Origin: Bdellovibrio sp. ZAP7
GTDB lineage: Bacteria > Bdellovibrionota > Bdellovibrionia > Bdellovibrionales > Bdellovibrionaceae
Assembly (NCBI RefSeq): GCF_006874645.1
Contig: NZ_CP030082.1
Location: 2,232,001 to 2,296,000, forward strand
Reading direction: 5' to 3'
Length of the DNA: 64,000 nt
A model generated the notes under the pieces. The model had not been told where the DNA came from, did not search any database, and saw only the letters and a program-made list of their open reading frames with translations. How positions within the stretch are numbered: position 1 is the stretch's first letter; every line of letters starts with the position of its first letter. Shown here piece after piece: positions 61,911-64,000 of this stretch. The position numbers and the translations under genes were made by a program.

Positions 61911-62132
61911 CTAACGAGTCTTTGTCTCTTTGTTTTTTACTGGTGATTGCGATGTCACGTCTTGAGCTTTTTCGCCGCTCATGTTCTTTTTCACCGCGCG
62001 CAAAAATGGTGTCTCAGTTACTTCCCAAACCACAGCCGTATCTTGAGCTGCGTGGTTTTCAGAAGATGTTGCACACGCTGCTAGGAAGTTCATCGCGATC
62101 AATGTTGTGAGGATTTTAAGTGTGTTTTTCAT
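61911..62132 (-). CDS. Small lipoprotein of unknown function
   Basis: AGGAG is seven bases before the ATG at 62132; a longer frame to 62195 lacks a site. The 73-residue protein has a lipobox (MNFLAACATSSEN, LAAC) and a short polar mature part. No family is recognised. 62133-62327 holds no gene. Confidence 0.8.
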   Translation of the reverse strand: MKNTLKILTTLIAMNFLAACATSSENHAAQDTAVVWEVTETPFLRAVKKNMSGEKAQDVTSQSPVKNKETKTR

Positions 62133-62327
62133 CTTTGTACTCCTAACGATCTGAAATAATGATACCACCTTATCGGAATGCAAAGAACCGACCATAAGGA
62201 GCCGGTGTTAAATTGGACCCAAAGGTGATGAAATGTTGAATTGGGGCACAACTGAACAATAAATGTCAGACACTGGAGCAGAAATACTAGTGTATTTATT
62301 GATTACTTATCGGCTAATTAGGGGGCT

Positions 62328-64000
62328 TTATTTTCTTCTCACCGAAGAGTTTCTGTCACCCTTGCGAGTCAGCTCCAAAAGCGTCGCATACAATTGTTCA
62401 GAGACAATGGGCTTCGTCAGATAGTCATTGCAGCCCACCCCCAGACAGCGTTCCCGATCTTCCTTCATCGCGTGCGCAGTGAGTGCCACAATCGGCCGCT
62501 CATAACCGCGCTCGCGCAGCTTACGTGTTGCTGTATAGCCATCCATGCGGGGCATTTGCATATCCATCAATATCACATCATAAAGAGTATTTTCGGCAAG
62601 CTCACAAGCTTCCACACCGTCCATCGCGGCTTCACAAAGAACGTGATATTTTTTAAGGTAATGCTGAATCAATGCCTGATTATCTTCGGAGTCGTCGACG
62701 ATCAAAACTTTTGAGCCTTTCAGTTCCGCTTTGGCTTCTTCTGAAACTTTGACCGGCTCGGAAATAGTCCCGCGACTGATTTCATGCTGAGGGATGGTAA
62801 GTCTAAATACAGAACCCTGCCCTAAAGCACTTCTCTTAAGGACAACATCCCCACCTAAGGAGCGAGCAAGTTTACGAGAGAGCACCAGCCCGAGCCCCGT
62901 GCCTTCGTACTTGCGGGTGCTCGAAGTATCCACTTGAAAGAAATTTTGAAACAGACTGCTTTGCATCGCCTCCGGAATTCCAATTCCGGAATCAGCGACT
63001 TCAAAATAAATATCGCCGCCACTGCGTTCTAAATCGACACGCACTTCGCCGTCATTGGTAAATTTCAAAGCATTATTAATCAGATTCACCAGGATCTGCT
63101 TTAGGCGGTTGCGATCGGTGGCAATTTCCATTCCCCGCAGTGCTGAATCCATATGAAAGGATAAAGTAAGCCCCGACTTGGAGGCCTTCAGATGCATCAT
63201 GCTTTCGATCTCTTCCATCAGGGAATCCAGCTTCACACCTTCAAATTCCACTTCGATGTGACCCGATTCCACTTTGGTGATATCCAAAATATCATTGATC
63301 AAACGCGCAAGATTTTGCCCCGTACTTTCGATCACGTCGAGGTACTTGCGCTTTTGCCCTTCGCTGACCTGCGGATCTTTAAGAATTTCAGTCATGCCAA
63401 GGATAACTCCCAAAGGCGTGCGTATTTCGTGACTCATATTCGCCAGGAACAGCGTTTTGACCTGATTCGCATTTTCCGCTAGTAAGCGCTGGGAGATGTT
63501 CACATCCAGATCGTGACTCATTTTATTAATCGAACGTGCAAGTTCCCCTAACTCATCAGCGGAGTGCACGGGGACTGTGATTCCCAGATTCCCCTGCCCG
63601 ATCTCACGGGTCGCTGCATTCAACTCCAGCAAACTGCGATTCAGATTCTTGGCAAAAGAGAATGTTAAGAATAGTCCGGTTCCTTCGATTGTAACCACCG
63701 CGAAGACCAGGAGCATCATCAAAAGATGTTCCAGCCAACGCGAGCCTTCCCCAAGAACATTTGAGAATTGTGTTTCTAAGACAGTGAGCTTGCTGTTGAT
63801 GACATTAATCTCGGCCAGAATGCGTTTCACCTCATTGGAGTCCGCGTTGGGTCGAGCAAAGAGTTCGCGCAGTTCTTCAGATTTTTCAATTAAAACGTTT
63901 AACAATCCATCAGCTTCCGTCCAAGCCGCGACGGCGCGTTTGATGTAGGAAACTTCACCGAAGCGACTAAGCATGACAATCACACCGGGAATATCGTCAG
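62328..64000 (-). CDS. Hybrid sensor histidine kinase, N-terminus outside window
   Basis: The frame is open to the right edge, so the start and first membrane helix lie outside. Visible parts in order: sensor end, a transmembrane helix (LLMMLLVFAVVTIEGTGLFLTF), HAMP (SFAKNLNRSLLELNAATREIGQGNL), HisKA (LANMSHEIRTPLGVILGMTEIL, phospho-His), HATPase (NLINNALKFTN, DSGIGI, EGTGLGLVLSRKLA) and a receiver (DVILMDMQMPRMDGYTA, phospho-Asp; LTAHAM; DYLTKP). It is a membrane hybrid kinase that would pass phosphate to its own receiver and perhaps a separate Hpt protein. Ligand unknown. Confidence 0.93.
   Translation of the reverse strand, partial: DDIPGVIVMLSRFGEVSYIKRAVAAWTEADGLLNVLIEKSEELRELFARPNADSNEVKRILAEINVINSKLTVLETQFSNVLGEGSRWLEHLLMMLLVFAVVTIEGTGLFLTFSFAKNLNRSLLELNAATREIGQGNLGITVPVHSADELGELARSINKMSHDLDVNISQRLLAENANQVKTLFLANMSHEIRTPLGVILGMTEILKDPQVSEGQKRKYLDVIESTGQNLARLINDILDITKVESGHIEVEFEGVKLDSLMEEIESMMHLKASKSGLTLSFHMDSALRGMEIATDRNRLKQILVNLINNALKFTNDGEVRVDLERSGGDIYFEVADSGIGIPEAMQSSLFQNFFQVDTSSTRKYEGTGLGLVLSRKLARSLGGDVVLKRSALGQGSVFRLTIPQHEISRGTISEPVKVSEEAKAELKGSKVLIVDDSEDNQALIQHYLKKYHVLCEAAMDGVEACELAENTLYDVILMDMQMPRMDGYTATRKLRERGYERPIVALTAHAMKEDRERCLGVGCNDYLTKPIVSEQLYATLLELTRKGDRNSSVRRK

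Noticed and set aside
1-64000. CRISPR array, insertion sequence or phage integrase
   Set aside because: No regularly spaced direct repeats, transposase or integrase motifs were seen in any gene.

Overview
The window looks like chromosome of a Gram-negative, predatory-type deltaproteobacterium-like organism, most likely a Bdellovibrio or close relative (Bdellovibrionota). This is inferred from moderate G+C, very many exported proteins and lipoproteins, a chemoreceptor, a WecE/glycosyltransferase pair, and a style of gene content that fits that group. No 16S rRNA or other species marker is present, so the assignment is inference.

Layout. 1-7336 is an A+T-richer accessory region: the body of a YD-repeat/RHS-like secreted protein (its 3' end is outside the window), a 740-base stretch with no convincing gene, a compact three-gene cassette (nucleotide-cyclase-fold protein, unknown protein, PIN-like nuclease), and a decayed stretch with an (AG)13 microsatellite. 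It ends at the 3' end of a tRNA-Gly(GCC) gene, a classic island boundary. 7413-13819 holds small exported proteins, a DUF6279 lipoprotein, an ABM-domain protein, a periplasmic C26 amidotransferase-fold protein, a zinc phospholipase C-like protein and a SCO/PCu(A)C copper-delivery operon. 13941-18325 is a five-gene YbhGFSR-type ABC exporter operon. 18430-23563 has a metallopeptidase, a chemoreceptor, and a sugar aminotransferase plus glycosyltransferase. 23807-31432 has two exported unknowns, feoAB, a BP74-domain protein, two divergent pterin synthase homologues and a likely outer-membrane barrel. 31531-36974 has psd, a COG2509 flavoprotein, tldD/tldE and a GlsB-type membrane protein. 37142-41349 is an operon of a di-haem cytochrome-like protein and a DUF1501 Tat-type protein with two exported companions. 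41915-46906 is hbd-crt-icmF (butyryl/isobutyryl-CoA metabolism). 47147-50952 holds an SH3-domain protein, an SRPBCC protein, a zinc alcohol dehydrogenase and a DUF421 membrane protein. 51072-56748 is the complete four-gene ligase-associated DNA repair operon (exonuclease, ligase, DEXH helicase, PdeM). 56817-64000 has a solute-binding-like protein, a small exported protein, a large subtilase lipoprotein, a small lipoprotein and a hybrid histidine kinase cut by the window edge.

Non-coding structure is rich. There are three families of short intergenic repeats, two of which sit exactly at stop codons, a 184-base G+C-rich palindrome, a 123-base two-part hairpin, and several intrinsic terminators. 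The best candidate for an undescribed system is the three-gene cassette at 4137-6580; its genes are translationally coupled or closely packed, unlike the surroundings in base composition, and combine a cyclase fold with a nuclease fold as in signalling-based phage defence.
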